Below, piece after piece: positions 7,203 to 14,503 of a DNA stretch of 21,221 bases; position 1 is the stretch's first letter, and each line of letters opens with the position of its first letter. The DNA lies in contig JBHELQ010000080.1 of assembly GCA_046262995.1 (NCBI GenBank), positions 1 to 21,221 of the forward strand. The letters are read 5' to 3'. Both the position numbers and the translations under genes were made by a program. Origin of the DNA: JBHELQ01 sp046262995 (lineage in GTDB: Bacteria > Actinomycetota > Thermoleophilia > Solirubrobacterales > Thermoleophilaceae). A model generated the notes under the pieces. It made no database searches. It was given only the letters and a program-made list of their open reading frames with translations, and was not told where the DNA came from.

Positions 7203-8731
7203 GGCGCGACCGCCGCCGGCTCCGTGCGGGCCCGAGTGCCGTCGCGGAGAGCGCGCCGGCGCGAGTGTTCCTCGTCGCGCGGCCATGTCAGCCAGCCTGC
7301 CCCCACGGCCAGGACGACCCAGGTGATCGGGTCCTCCAGGAAGCCGCTGTAGGAGAGCGCGTGCACGAACAGCGCCAGGAACACGGCGCCGAGAGCGAGG
7401 CCCAGCGCACGCTCCGCGCGGGTCACCTCGACCAGCAGGCGAGCGCCGCCTACGAGCAGCCATCCGTACAGCAGCAGGCCCGCTATCCCGAGCTCCGCCG
7501 CGACCGTCAGCGGGGTTGTATGCGACACGAAGTTCGCACTCGGCCGGTCGCTGTGGGCGAGCCGGCGGCTCGCGCGCGGCTGGCCGCCCAGACCCACGCC
7601 GACCAGCGGGTCGCGGCGGACCACGCGAGCGGTCTCCTCGACGCGATTGAGCCGGTCGCTCGTGGCGCGGTTCAACGACTCGCCTGAGACGACCTTCGCC
7701 GCGACGAACCCGAGCCCGGCCACCACGGCGATCGCGGCGGCCACGGCCACCAGACGGCGTACGCCCGGCTCGCCCGAGACGACGGCCAGGGCGAAGGTCA
7801 CGACCAGGAGCGCGGCCATGCTCGACTGCGAGTACGAGAACAGGAGGCCGGCCCACATCAGGACCAGCAGCGCGATTCCGGCGCGCGGGTCCATGCGCGA
7901 CGACGCGAGGACGGCCAGCACCACGCACAGACCCAGCACCACGTGCCGGCCGTAGAGGCTCGGGTCGCCGAACAGCGACGTCACCCGGAAGTAGTCCGTG
8001 TTGGCGTTCGATACCTCGAGGTTCGGGGCGAAGAAGAAGATCTTGTGGATCGCCGCCTGGACCAGGCCCACGGCCGCGAACAGCGACGCCAGCGCCACTC
8101 CGGTGATCATCAGCGCCCGCGCGACACCGTCCGGGAATGCCGCCCTGGAGACGACCGCCAGGAGCACGCAGAAGGGGAGCGTGAAGAACAGCAGCAGGTT
8201 GGCTCCGGCCTCCAGGTCGTTCGCCCACACGAGCGAGAGCGAGGCGAAGGCGAAGAAGGCCGCCGAGGGATAGGCGATGAGCGGGGGCAGTGGCCGCGGC
8301 CGCTCGCCGCGCAGGAGCCGCCAGGCCAGGGCGGCGGCGGCCGTGAGCAGGACGAAGTAGAGCGGGAGCAGACGGCCGAGCTGACCGTCCTGGGCGACCG
8401 AGACGAGGAATCGATTGGAAGGGCTGAAGTCGAGCGGCGGCCGGAACGGGGCCGCCGCCAACACCGCTACCGGGACCGCCGCGGGCCAGCGGACCATCAG
8501 ACCCGCGCCCGCCACCACCGCCAGCAGCCCCACGGAGCCGGCCGCTGCCCCGCCGGCCGTGGTCAAGCGGTCGAGCACGCCGCCGCCGAGCGACAGCGCC
8601 AGCCCGACCTCGGCCAGCGCCAGCACGACCAGGCCCAGGAGCAGGCCCGCGCGCGCTCGCCCGACCAGCACCAGCGCCGCGCCGACCGCGCCCGCGGCCC
8701 CGGCTAGCTGCGCGAGGTCGGGGTGCTCCAT
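7199..8731 (-). CDS. O-antigen ligase/polymerase family membrane protein (Wzy/WaaL-like)
   Basis: A 510-aa multi-pass protein that joins or polymerises lipid-linked glycan units outside the membrane. Family signals are DYFRVTSLFGDPSLYGRHVV (residues 246-265, the R-S-x-F-x-D-P-N type loop), FSYSQSSMAALLV (298-310), VVRRDPLVGVGLGGQPR (370-386) and the H-x(n)-P-x(n)-E-x-G pattern in SHTTPLTVAAELGIAGLLL (403-421). The long loop between residues about 350 and 402 is the usual outward periplasmic/extracytoplasmic loop. In a Gram-positive-type actinobacterium it more likely polymerises a wall or capsule glycan, or attaches it to a carrier, than ligates it to LPS. Ligase and polymerase cannot be separated by sequence. 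It overlaps the GT87 gene by 4 bases and lies 95 bases after the GT2 gene, all on one strand. A basic cytoplasmic tail follows the last helix. Confidence 0.92.
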   Translation of the reverse strand: MEHPDLAQLAGAAGAVGAALVLVGRARAGLLLGLVVLALAEVGLALSLGGGVLDRLTTAGGAAAGSVGLLAVVAGAGLMVRWPAAVPVAVLAAAPFRPPLDFSPSNRFLVSVAQDGQLGRLLPLYFVLLTAAAALAWRLLRGERPRPLPPLIAYPSAAFFAFASLSLVWANDLEAGANLLLFFTLPFCVLLAVVSRAAFPDGVARALMITGVALASLFAAVGLVQAAIHKIFFFAPNLEVSNANTDYFRVTSLFGDPSLYGRHVVLGLCVVLAVLASSRMDPRAGIALLVLMWAGLLFSYSQSSMAALLVVTFALAVVSGEPGVRRLVAVAAAIAVVAGLGFVAAKVVSGESLNRATSDRLNRVEETARVVRRDPLVGVGLGGQPRASRRLAHSDRPSANFVSHTTPLTVAAELGIAGLLLYGWLLVGGARLLVEVTRAERALGLALGAVFLALFVHALSYSGFLEDPITWVVLAVGAGWLTWPRDEEHSRRRALRDGTRARTEPAAVAP

Positions 8732-8826
8732 CGGGCTGCGCTCCGTTGCTGGTCGGCCATGTGCGGGCAGCCGCCGGCTGCGCGCGACACCTTAGACAAG
8801 CCGGAGGCAGCGCCCCGGCGCTCGTG
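8732..8826 (-). other. 95-base spacer inside the glycan block with two inverted repeats
   Basis: This is the only real break among the four minus-strand glycan genes. Two perfect inverted repeats are present: AGCGCC/GGCGCT with a 2-base spacer (8809-8822), five bases past the GT2 stop, and GCAGCC/GGCTGC with a 3-base spacer (8767-8781). Between them the minus strand reads TAAGGT (8794-8789), a TANNNT-type -10 without a convincing -35. The layout would suit partial termination followed by a new promoter for the ligase and GT87 genes. No U-run follows either hairpin, so this is a weak call. Confidence 0.3.
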
Positions 8827-9759
8827 TCAGCTGCGGCCGGCCGCCCGCGCGCGGTTGTACGCGGCAACCGCCTGCCGGATCCCCTCCCCGCGGCCGGGCC
8901 GCAGCTCCTGCCCGAGGTGAGCGCGCCAGCGCTCGGGGTCGTCGTCGCCTCGCAGGAGCGCGGCGAGCAGGCGGATCGCGTAGAACCAGCTCCAGAGCCC
9001 GCGCCAGGCGTAGCGCACGGGCGGGGAGCTGTGCTTTTTCAGGTAGAGGTCCCTGCCGCGGTGGAACTCCACGATCCGCCGGCGCATCGCCACCGGGTCG
9101 GTCGAGAGCTGATCGTGGTGGACGGCCCTGGCCCCCGGCACGTAGAGGATGCGCCAGCCGGCGTCGTGCAGGCGCTTGCAGAAGTCCGTCTCGTCCGAGT
9201 AGACGAAGAAGTCCGGGTCGAGGAAGCCGACCTGGCGGGCGGCGTCCCGGCGGACCAGCATGGCGCTCGACTGCGTCCAGCCGACCTCGCGCACCCGCTC
9301 GCCGCGGCTCTGGACCGCGTAGAGGTTGTGCAGCCCGACGGCGGCAGCCAGCGCCCAACCGAGCCCCGGCAGCCGCCAGGCGCAGGCCTTGGGCTCGCCG
9401 GAGGCCGACAGGAGCTGGGCGCCGGCCGCCGCGGCGCGCGGATCCGCCTCCAGCGCGTCCAGCAGGGCACGCGCCGCGCCGTCCCGCAGCTCCGAGTCCT
9501 CGTTCAGGAGCAGGCAGTAGCGCCCGCGTGCCTCGCGCAGCAGCGTGGAGTCGTTCTCGGCCTTGCCCGTCCTCCGCTCCAGGGGGATCAGCCGCGGGCC
9601 GCGCTCACGCACGAGCTCGACGGAGCCGTCGCGAGTCGCGTTGTCGAGCACCAGCACCTCGTGCTCCACGCCCGACGGGTGCGTTCGCTCGATCGCCTCG
9701 AGGCAGGCCGCGAGGTAGTCCCGGCCGCCCGTGTTGACGATGCAGTAGGACAGCAGCAT
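8827..9759 (-). CDS. GT2-family glycosyltransferase
   Basis: A 310-aa inverting GT-A enzyme, similar in plan to rhamnosyltransferase-like GT2 proteins. The N-terminal strand MLLSYCIVNTGGRDYLAACL leads to VLVLDNATRDGS (residues 35-46), the nucleotide-binding part. The metal motif is in YCLLLNEDSEL (81-91), where NED replaces the usual NPD. The catalytic-base region is FFVYSDETDFCKRLHDAGW (184-202), followed by VPGARAVHHDQLS. The start at 9759 is fixed by TGATG: the GT4 stop shares its last base with this ATG. An Arg-rich C-terminal part with YAWRGLWSWFYAIRLLAALL may sit on the membrane. It adds one sugar, unidentified, after the WbuB-like enzyme in the same transcript. Confidence 0.92.
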   Translation of the reverse strand: MLLSYCIVNTGGRDYLAACLEAIERTHPSGVEHEVLVLDNATRDGSVELVRERGPRLIPLERRTGKAENDSTLLREARGRYCLLLNEDSELRDGAARALLDALEADPRAAAAGAQLLSASGEPKACAWRLPGLGWALAAAVGLHNLYAVQSRGERVREVGWTQSSAMLVRRDAARQVGFLDPDFFVYSDETDFCKRLHDAGWRILYVPGARAVHHDQLSTDPVAMRRRIVEFHRGRDLYLKKHSSPPVRYAWRGLWSWFYAIRLLAALLRGDDDPERWRAHLGQELRPGRGEGIRQAVAAYNRARAAGRS

Positions 9760-10973
9760 CAGGCGTGTCGGGCCGCGTCCTCCAGCACCTTCAGCGCGCG
9801 CTCCGCCAGCTGGTCGCGGCTGAACTCGCGCTCCGCGAGCAGGCGGGCGTTGCGCCCGAGGCGCTCGACGACGTCGGGGTGGTCCCGCAGGTACAGCACC
9901 TTCTCGGCCAGGTCGCCCGCGTCGCCAGGCCGCGCGTAAAGGCCCGCCTCGTTCTCCTCCACCAGCTCGCGCAGCCAGCCGGGCGTGTTCACGATCGCCG
10001 GCCGACCGGCGGCGAAGGTGTCGAACAGCTTGTTCGGCGAGCAGGTGTAGAGCACAGGCACGTCCTTGTAGATCGTCATGCAGGCGTCGGAGGCGGCGGC
10101 CAAAGCGGCCACCGAGGCCTTGTCCGGGATCGGCTCCGAGAAGACGACGTTGTCCGCCCCCCGCCTGCGGGCGAGCTCCTCGAGGCCGGGCTTCCGCTTG
10201 CCGTCGCCGTGCAGCACGAAGGCCACGCCGTCCTCGCCCCGCCGCTTCAGCAGCGCGGCGGCCTCGACCACCTGCGTCAGGTCGTTGGCCTCGCCCATCG
10301 TGCCGAAGTAGCTGCACACAAAGCGGTCCCCGAGCCCCAGCCGCTCGCGCGCTGCCGAGCCGTCCAGCTCGGGCGAGAACAGCTCGAGGTCCGACGCGTT
10401 CGGCACCAGCGTGACCTTGGCGGCGGGGACGCCGGAGCCGATCACGCCGTCACGCATGCCGGGCGAGAGCGCGATCACGCGCTCGGCGCGCCGGTACACG
10501 AAGCGCTCCAGGCCGCGAGCCGCCCGCACGAGGGCGGGGTTCGTCAGTGCCCCCATCTGGATCGGGGCCTCGGGCCAGAGGTCGCGGACCTCGAAGACGA
10601 GCGGAGCGCGATGGCGCGCGCAGGCGGCGAGCGCCGGGAGCGCCATCGTGAGCGGGGGAGAGGTCGCGTAGACCACGTCCGGTCGCGGCTCGCGCAGCAC
10701 TGCGGCCGTGGCCGCGGCGGCGAAGCGCCCGAACTCCAGGGCCCGCCGCGGGTACGCCAGCGCCGTGCCGCGCACGTAGTCGGCGTAGCCGGCGCGGACG
10801 CCGACGACGTCGATTCCCTCCACGTCCCGCCGACGCGGTTCGCCGGGAGCGGCCGCGGTTACCATGCTCACCGCGTGACCGCGCGCGACGAAGCGCCGCG
10901 CGAATTCGTAGGAGCGCGTACCCCCTACTCCCGCGCGCGTCATGAAGAACTGATGCAGGTAGAGGATGCGCAT
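9759..10973 (-). CDS. WbuB/WcaI-like GT4 glycosyltransferase
   Basis: A 404-aa GT-B enzyme. It opens with MRILYLHQFF and GTRSYEFARRFVARGHAVSM, has the family signature VFEVRDLWPEAPIQMGAL, the hinge VIALSPGMRDGVI, VPNASDLELFSP, SYFGTMGEANDL and the donor-site CSPNKLFDTFAAGRPAIVN. In this subfamily SPNKLFD replaces the EX7E first Glu region. Relatives such as WbuB and WcaI act early on undecaprenyl-linked amino sugars or hexoses, often right after the initiating phosphoglycosyl transferase, which here is the divergent neighbour. The ATG at 10973 keeps the first beta strand; it overlaps the start of that neighbour by 21 bases. A minus-strand TAACGT (10992-10987) ends 14 bases before the ATG, a possible promoter inside the neighbour's first codons. 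GT2 follows with a one-base overlap. Confidence 0.93.
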   Translation of the reverse strand: MRILYLHQFFMTRAGVGGTRSYEFARRFVARGHAVSMVTAAAPGEPRRRDVEGIDVVGVRAGYADYVRGTALAYPRRALEFGRFAAAATAAVLREPRPDVVYATSPPLTMALPALAACARHRAPLVFEVRDLWPEAPIQMGALTNPALVRAARGLERFVYRRAERVIALSPGMRDGVIGSGVPAAKVTLVPNASDLELFSPELDGSAARERLGLGDRFVCSYFGTMGEANDLTQVVEAAALLKRRGEDGVAFVLHGDGKRKPGLEELARRRGADNVVFSEPIPDKASVAALAAASDACMTIYKDVPVLYTCSPNKLFDTFAAGRPAIVNTPGWLRELVEENEAGLYARPGDAGDLAEKVLYLRDHPDVVERLGRNARLLAEREFSRDQLAERALKVLEDAARHA

Positions 10974-11591
10974 CCGCCGGGGCGCAACGTTAGCCCCCGA
11001 CCGCTCAGCCGCGCGCTCGACGTCGCGATCTCGGCGACCCTGCTCGCCGTCACCTCGCCGCTGCTCGCCGTGGCGGCGTGCGCGATCAAGCTGGAGAGCC
11101 GCGGCCCCGCCTTCTACCGGCAGCGCCGCGTCGGCAAGGACGGACAGCCGTTCGAGCTCTGGAAGCTGCGCACCATGGTGCCCGGCGCCGAGGAGATGGG
11201 CGCCGGGATCTACGTGCTCGAGGGGGACCCGCGCATAACGAAGCTCGGACGCGTCCTGCGCCGCATTTCGCTGGACGAGCTGCCGAATCTCGTGAACGTG
11301 GTGAAGGGGGAGATGGCCATGGTCGGACCGCGGCCGACGATCCAGGAGCAGGTCGACCGCTACACCGAGCGCCAGCGGCGCCGGCTCGAGGTCAAGCCGG
11401 GCATCACGGGCTGGGCCCAGGTGAACGGGCGCGTGTCGCTGCCGTGGCCGGAGCGGATCGAGTTGGACGTCTGGTACGTGGAGAACCGTTCGCTGCGGCT
11501 CGACCTGAGGATCCTGGCCCTGACCGTCAGGCTGCTCGTGAGCGGCCGGGGTCTGTACAGCGAAGATCCCAGGCAGGGTTGGGGCGCGTGA
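10953..11591 (+). CDS. Small monotopic phosphoglycosyl transferase (PglC/WcaJ-C-like sugar transferase)
   Basis: About 212 aa. It transfers a sugar phosphate from a nucleotide sugar to undecaprenyl phosphate and so starts glycan assembly. One membrane-entering helix (LDVAISATLLAVTSPLLAVA) comes first, then SRGPAFYRQRRVGKDGQPFE, LWKLRTMV, LRRISLDELPNLVNVVKGE with the D-E catalytic dyad, MAMVGPRP and KPGITGWAQVNGR. The size is that of the minimal PglC-type core, without the extra membrane domain of WbaP or WcaJ. The ATG at 10953 is the only usual start before the membrane helix; upstream the frame is open only because it is antisense to the GT4 gene. Its start overlaps the divergent GT4 start by 21 bases. 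Which sugar is used is unknown. Confidence 0.92.
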   Translation: MQVEDAHPPGRNVSPRPLSRALDVAISATLLAVTSPLLAVAACAIKLESRGPAFYRQRRVGKDGQPFELWKLRTMVPGAEEMGAGIYVLEGDPRITKLGRVLRRISLDELPNLVNVVKGEMAMVGPRPTIQEQVDRYTERQRRRLEVKPGITGWAQVNGRVSLPWPERIELDVWYVENRSLRLDLRILALTVRLLVSGRGLYSEDPRQGWGA

Positions 11592-11598
11592 GGCGCGC

Positions 11599-11620
11599 AG
11601 CTGTCGGATAGAAGACAGTT
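11599..11620 (+). terminator. Weak hairpin after the phosphoglycosyl transferase
   Basis: AGCTGTC and GACAGTT can pair over seven positions (one G-U) around an 8-base loop, 7 bases past the stop at 11591. The following bases (CTCGCTTGTG) are only mildly U-rich, so it could be a weak terminator or chance. Confidence 0.25.
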
Positions 11621-11625
11621 CTCGC

Positions 11626-11654
11626 TTGTGTCTCTGAGGGCGATGTCGTAGCGT
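11626..11654 (+). promoter_or_regulatory. Sigma70-type promoter candidate for the secreted esterase
   Basis: TTGTGT (11626-11631) and TAGCGT (11649-11654) are separated by 17 bases. The -10 box fits the actinobacterial TANNNT pattern and ends 9 bases before the TTG start at 11663, so the transcript would have almost no leader. The same TAGCGTTC string precedes the ATG at 2701 at nearly the same distance. Confidence 0.4.
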
Positions 11655-11662
11655 TCGGACCC

Positions 11663-14482
11663 TTGCGGGGGAGACGGATCTCATGGGGGGTTCTCGCGCT
11701 GGCCTTGCTCGTCTGCGCGCTGGGCTCCGCGCCGGCATTCGCCGGCTCGCTGTACTCGGGCGAGGGCCACCGCCCCGGGCCGGACATCCTCTACCGGCCG
11801 CCGATGACCCCCGCGCAGACGCCGCAGCTGCAGAACACCGGCATCTGGCACGCGAGCCCGATCCTCGTGTCCGGGGCCACCGCCTACCACGGCGGGGAGT
11901 TCCTGTACCAGGACTGGCTCTACGACGATCACGGCGCCAACGGCGGCCAGCGCGACCCGAACGACCCACGCATGGCGGCGGCCCACGGCGACCTCTTCTT
12001 CAACCCGAACGGGACCTATACCTACCCGACGGCGTCCGGCTACGCCGACAATGCCGCCGACTTCGTCGAGGTGCGGCTCAGGCGTCTGAATGCCACCAAC
12101 GAAACCGCCATCCGGGTCACGTTGAACACGCTCAAGGACCCGTCGCTGATCGCGTTCTCGTTCGCGCTCGGCAACGGCTCGCCGCCGGGCGTCGCGACGC
12201 CCTTCCCGTACGGCGCGAACGCGAGCGCGCCGGCGGACGCCTTCCTGACGGTGCATCCCTCCGGCTCGAACCTCGTCGGCGACGTTCGCCAGCCCGTCAC
12301 GAACTCGGTGCTCGGAGCGGCCTCGGTGAACGTGGACCGGGGGCGCCGCCAGATCGAGGTGCGCGTGCCCGACTCCGCCTGGACGCCGAGCGGCACCGAG
12401 GTGATCCGCGGCGGTATCGGGCTGTGGGACAAGGCCACCAGCACCTACCTGAAGCCTCAGGGGAGTCGCGACGCCACGCACCCGGGCGGTCAGGGCACGA
12501 TCGCGAGCCCGCCGGCCTTCTTCAACGTCGCCTTCCGCAGCAACAGCCCCGGCGCCGGCAACGGCGAGCCGTTCCCCGACTTCAGCTCGCTCGCAGCCGC
12601 GTCGGCGAACGGCCAGCGGCCGGCGTGGTGGCGGGACCGCAACCAGGGTGAGACGCTGGCGAACGGCGGGGCCGGGAATCCCGACATCAGCAAGTTCCAT
12701 GCCGATGTGAACTTCGGCAAGCTGGCCGCCGGCACGAACGACGACGGCGGCGTGCCCAAGACCGGCCCGATAAACCGCATCCTGGCGAGCCACTTCGACT
12801 TCGGCCAGGGCCTGAACTACGTGAGCCCCGGCTGCGGCAACACCACCATGACTGGCTGCAGAGGGGAGCTCAGCGGTCGCCTCCAGCCCTACGCGATCTA
12901 CATTCCGAACAAGCCGCGACCGGGATCCGGCTACCCCCTGACGCTGCTGCTCCACGCCCTGTCTTCGGGCTTCAACCAGTACACGGGGACGAGGCACCAG
13001 CGGCAGGTGGGGGACCGCGGCCCGGGCTCGATCGTGATCACCCCGGAGGCGAGGGGGCCGGACGCGTGGTACTACGACTACGGCGCCGCGGACGTCTTCG
13101 AAGTGTGGGCCGACGTCGCCTCGCACTACCAGCTCGACCCCGCCCGCACGACGATCAGCGGCTACTCCATGGGGGGCTACGGGACCTACAAGTTCTCGAC
13201 CCAGTACCCGGACCTGTTCGCCAAGGCGCAGACCAACGTAGGCGTGCCGGGGGTGGGGATCTGGGCCCCGCCGGCGGGCGATACGACGGGCGGCGCGAGC
13301 ACCAACACGAACCACATGCTCGCGTCCGTGCGCAACATCCCCTTCCTGATCTGGGTGCAGTACTCGGACGAGCTGGTGCCCTATTCCGGCACCCGCCAGC
13401 AGGCGCAGACCTTCGACGACCTGGGCTATCGCTACGACTTCTGGTCGTTCAGCCCGGGGGAGCACCTGACGCTCGCGCTCAACGACCAGTACCAGCCCGC
13501 GGTGGACTTCCTGGACAACCCTGTCGTGAACCGCGACCCGGTCCACGTCAGCTACGTCCTCAACCCGCCGATGAACTTCCCCGCCAACGGCACCGTGGCG
13601 GACCACGCCTATTGGCTGTCGGGCCTCAGGGCGCGTCATCCGAACGTCGGGGCAGCCCCGCCGGCGAACAGGATCGACGTCTTCTCACACGGCTTCGGGC
13701 TGGGCGACCCCAAGCCCAGCGCAACTCAGACCGGCAGCGGCCACCTCGACGGCGGCAACATTCCCTCCCTCGCCTACACGAGGCAGTTCAAGACCTGGGG
13801 CCGCGCCCCCCACATCCGCAAGCGCAACCAGCTCGACCTGACGGCCCGCAACGTCTCGCGCACGACGATCAACGTGCTGCGCGCGCGCGTGCGCTGCAGC
13901 AGCAAGGTCACGCTCGACACCGACGGCCCGATGCGGATCGCCCTGACGGGCGGGGGCTGCCACCGCGTCATCCACGTCCGCTGCGTCAGCCGGCGCGGCC
14001 GCGCCCGCGGCAAGCGCCTGGGCGCCGCGCGGCTCGGCCGCACGCGCCGCTTCCAGCGCCGCGTCTTCCACGGCAAGGCGCGCCTGCGCAGCCGACACGG
14101 GATCGACCGCTACTGCGTGAACGGCGGCGGCGACTTCAGCATCGGCTACCCGACCAAGCGCCTCACCCGCCGCCAGCGGCGCCGTGCCCACCGTCGGGCG
14201 ATCCTCGTGCTCACCACGAGCAGGCGCTTCTCCGTGCACCGCGTGCGCCGCGGCATGCGCGTGCGCACCATGCACCGCCGCCTCCGCCATGAGCGCCGCT
14301 TCCGCGTCGGCAAGAACACCTGGTACGTCGCCCCGGGCAGGAAGAGCAGGCTCGTCTTCCGGACCCGCAAGCGTCGCGTGATCGCGGTCGGGATCGCCGA
14401 CCGCCGCCTGATGCACGGCCGGCGTAACACCAAACGCCTACTGCGCGCCTGGGATCAGCGCCGCCGTCACCACCACCACTGA
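11663..14482 (+). CDS. Secreted esterase-like alpha/beta hydrolase with N-terminal beta domain and basic C-terminal tail
   Basis: A 939-aa secreted protein. Residues 1-27 are a signal peptide ending APAFA before GSLYS. Residues about 30-300 are a beta-rich domain (GDLFFNPNGTYTYPTASGYA, FVEVRLRRLN, SLIAFSFALGNG) that recalls the C-terminal glucodextranase-like binding module. Residues about 400-620 are an alpha/beta hydrolase of esterase/PHB-depolymerase type: nucleophile S502 in SGYSMGGYG, likely acid D569 in QYSDELVPY, and H601 in PGEHLTLAL. Residues 710-939 are strongly basic and beta-like with Cys pairs, containing RLTRRQRRRAHRRAI and ending RRRHHHH. The TTG start at 11663 directly gives the signal peptide and follows a promoter candidate by 9 bases. 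An ester-linked polysaccharide or polyester is a plausible substrate; the function is not known. It converges on the amidase gene, 21 bases away. Confidence 0.85.
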   Translation: MRGRRISWGVLALALLVCALGSAPAFAGSLYSGEGHRPGPDILYRPPMTPAQTPQLQNTGIWHASPILVSGATAYHGGEFLYQDWLYDDHGANGGQRDPNDPRMAAAHGDLFFNPNGTYTYPTASGYADNAADFVEVRLRRLNATNETAIRVTLNTLKDPSLIAFSFALGNGSPPGVATPFPYGANASAPADAFLTVHPSGSNLVGDVRQPVTNSVLGAASVNVDRGRRQIEVRVPDSAWTPSGTEVIRGGIGLWDKATSTYLKPQGSRDATHPGGQGTIASPPAFFNVAFRSNSPGAGNGEPFPDFSSLAAASANGQRPAWWRDRNQGETLANGGAGNPDISKFHADVNFGKLAAGTNDDGGVPKTGPINRILASHFDFGQGLNYVSPGCGNTTMTGCRGELSGRLQPYAIYIPNKPRPGSGYPLTLLLHALSSGFNQYTGTRHQRQVGDRGPGSIVITPEARGPDAWYYDYGAADVFEVWADVASHYQLDPARTTISGYSMGGYGTYKFSTQYPDLFAKAQTNVGVPGVGIWAPPAGDTTGGASTNTNHMLASVRNIPFLIWVQYSDELVPYSGTRQQAQTFDDLGYRYDFWSFSPGEHLTLALNDQYQPAVDFLDNPVVNRDPVHVSYVLNPPMNFPANGTVADHAYWLSGLRARHPNVGAAPPANRIDVFSHGFGLGDPKPSATQTGSGHLDGGNIPSLAYTRQFKTWGRAPHIRKRNQLDLTARNVSRTTINVLRARVRCSSKVTLDTDGPMRIALTGGGCHRVIHVRCVSRRGRARGKRLGAARLGRTRRFQRRVFHGKARLRSRHGIDRYCVNGGGDFSIGYPTKRLTRRQRRRAHRRAILVLTTSRRFSVHRVRRGMRVRTMHRRLRHERRFRVGKNTWYVAPGRKSRLVFRTRKRRVIAVGIADRRLMHGRRNTKRLLRAWDQRRRHHHH

Positions 14483-14503
14483 GGCGCCCGCGGGCGGGGA
14501 GGG

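Noticed and set aside
7203..8867. Upstream extension of the GT87 frame to a 1031-residue protein
   Set aside because: The added part is antisense-like, Arg/Gly-rich sequence in another frame of the O-antigen ligase gene. The GTGA overlap at 7202 gives the real start.
9765..10952. Upstream extension of the phosphoglycosyl transferase frame
   Set aside because: It lies wholly opposite the GT4 gene and has no recognisable domain; the conserved membrane helix follows ATG 10953 directly.
10974..11969. Upstream extension of the WbuB-like GT4 frame
   Set aside because: It is antisense to the phosphoglycosyl transferase and esterase genes; MRILYLHQFF at 10973 is the normal family start.
11681..13639. 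A 652-codon minus-strand open frame opposite the esterase
   Set aside because: Val/Arg/Gly-rich shadow translation; the plus strand has a signal peptide and a catalytic triad.
14472..14482. Terminal His run of the esterase considered as a cloning tag
   Set aside because: It has only four His, no vector sequence is nearby, and it continues a long natural Arg/His-rich region.
14485..14496. CGCCCGCGGGCG palindrome between the convergent esterase and amidase genes, considered as a shared terminator
   Set aside because: A palindrome without a loop and without T-runs on either side; such strings are common at this GC content.
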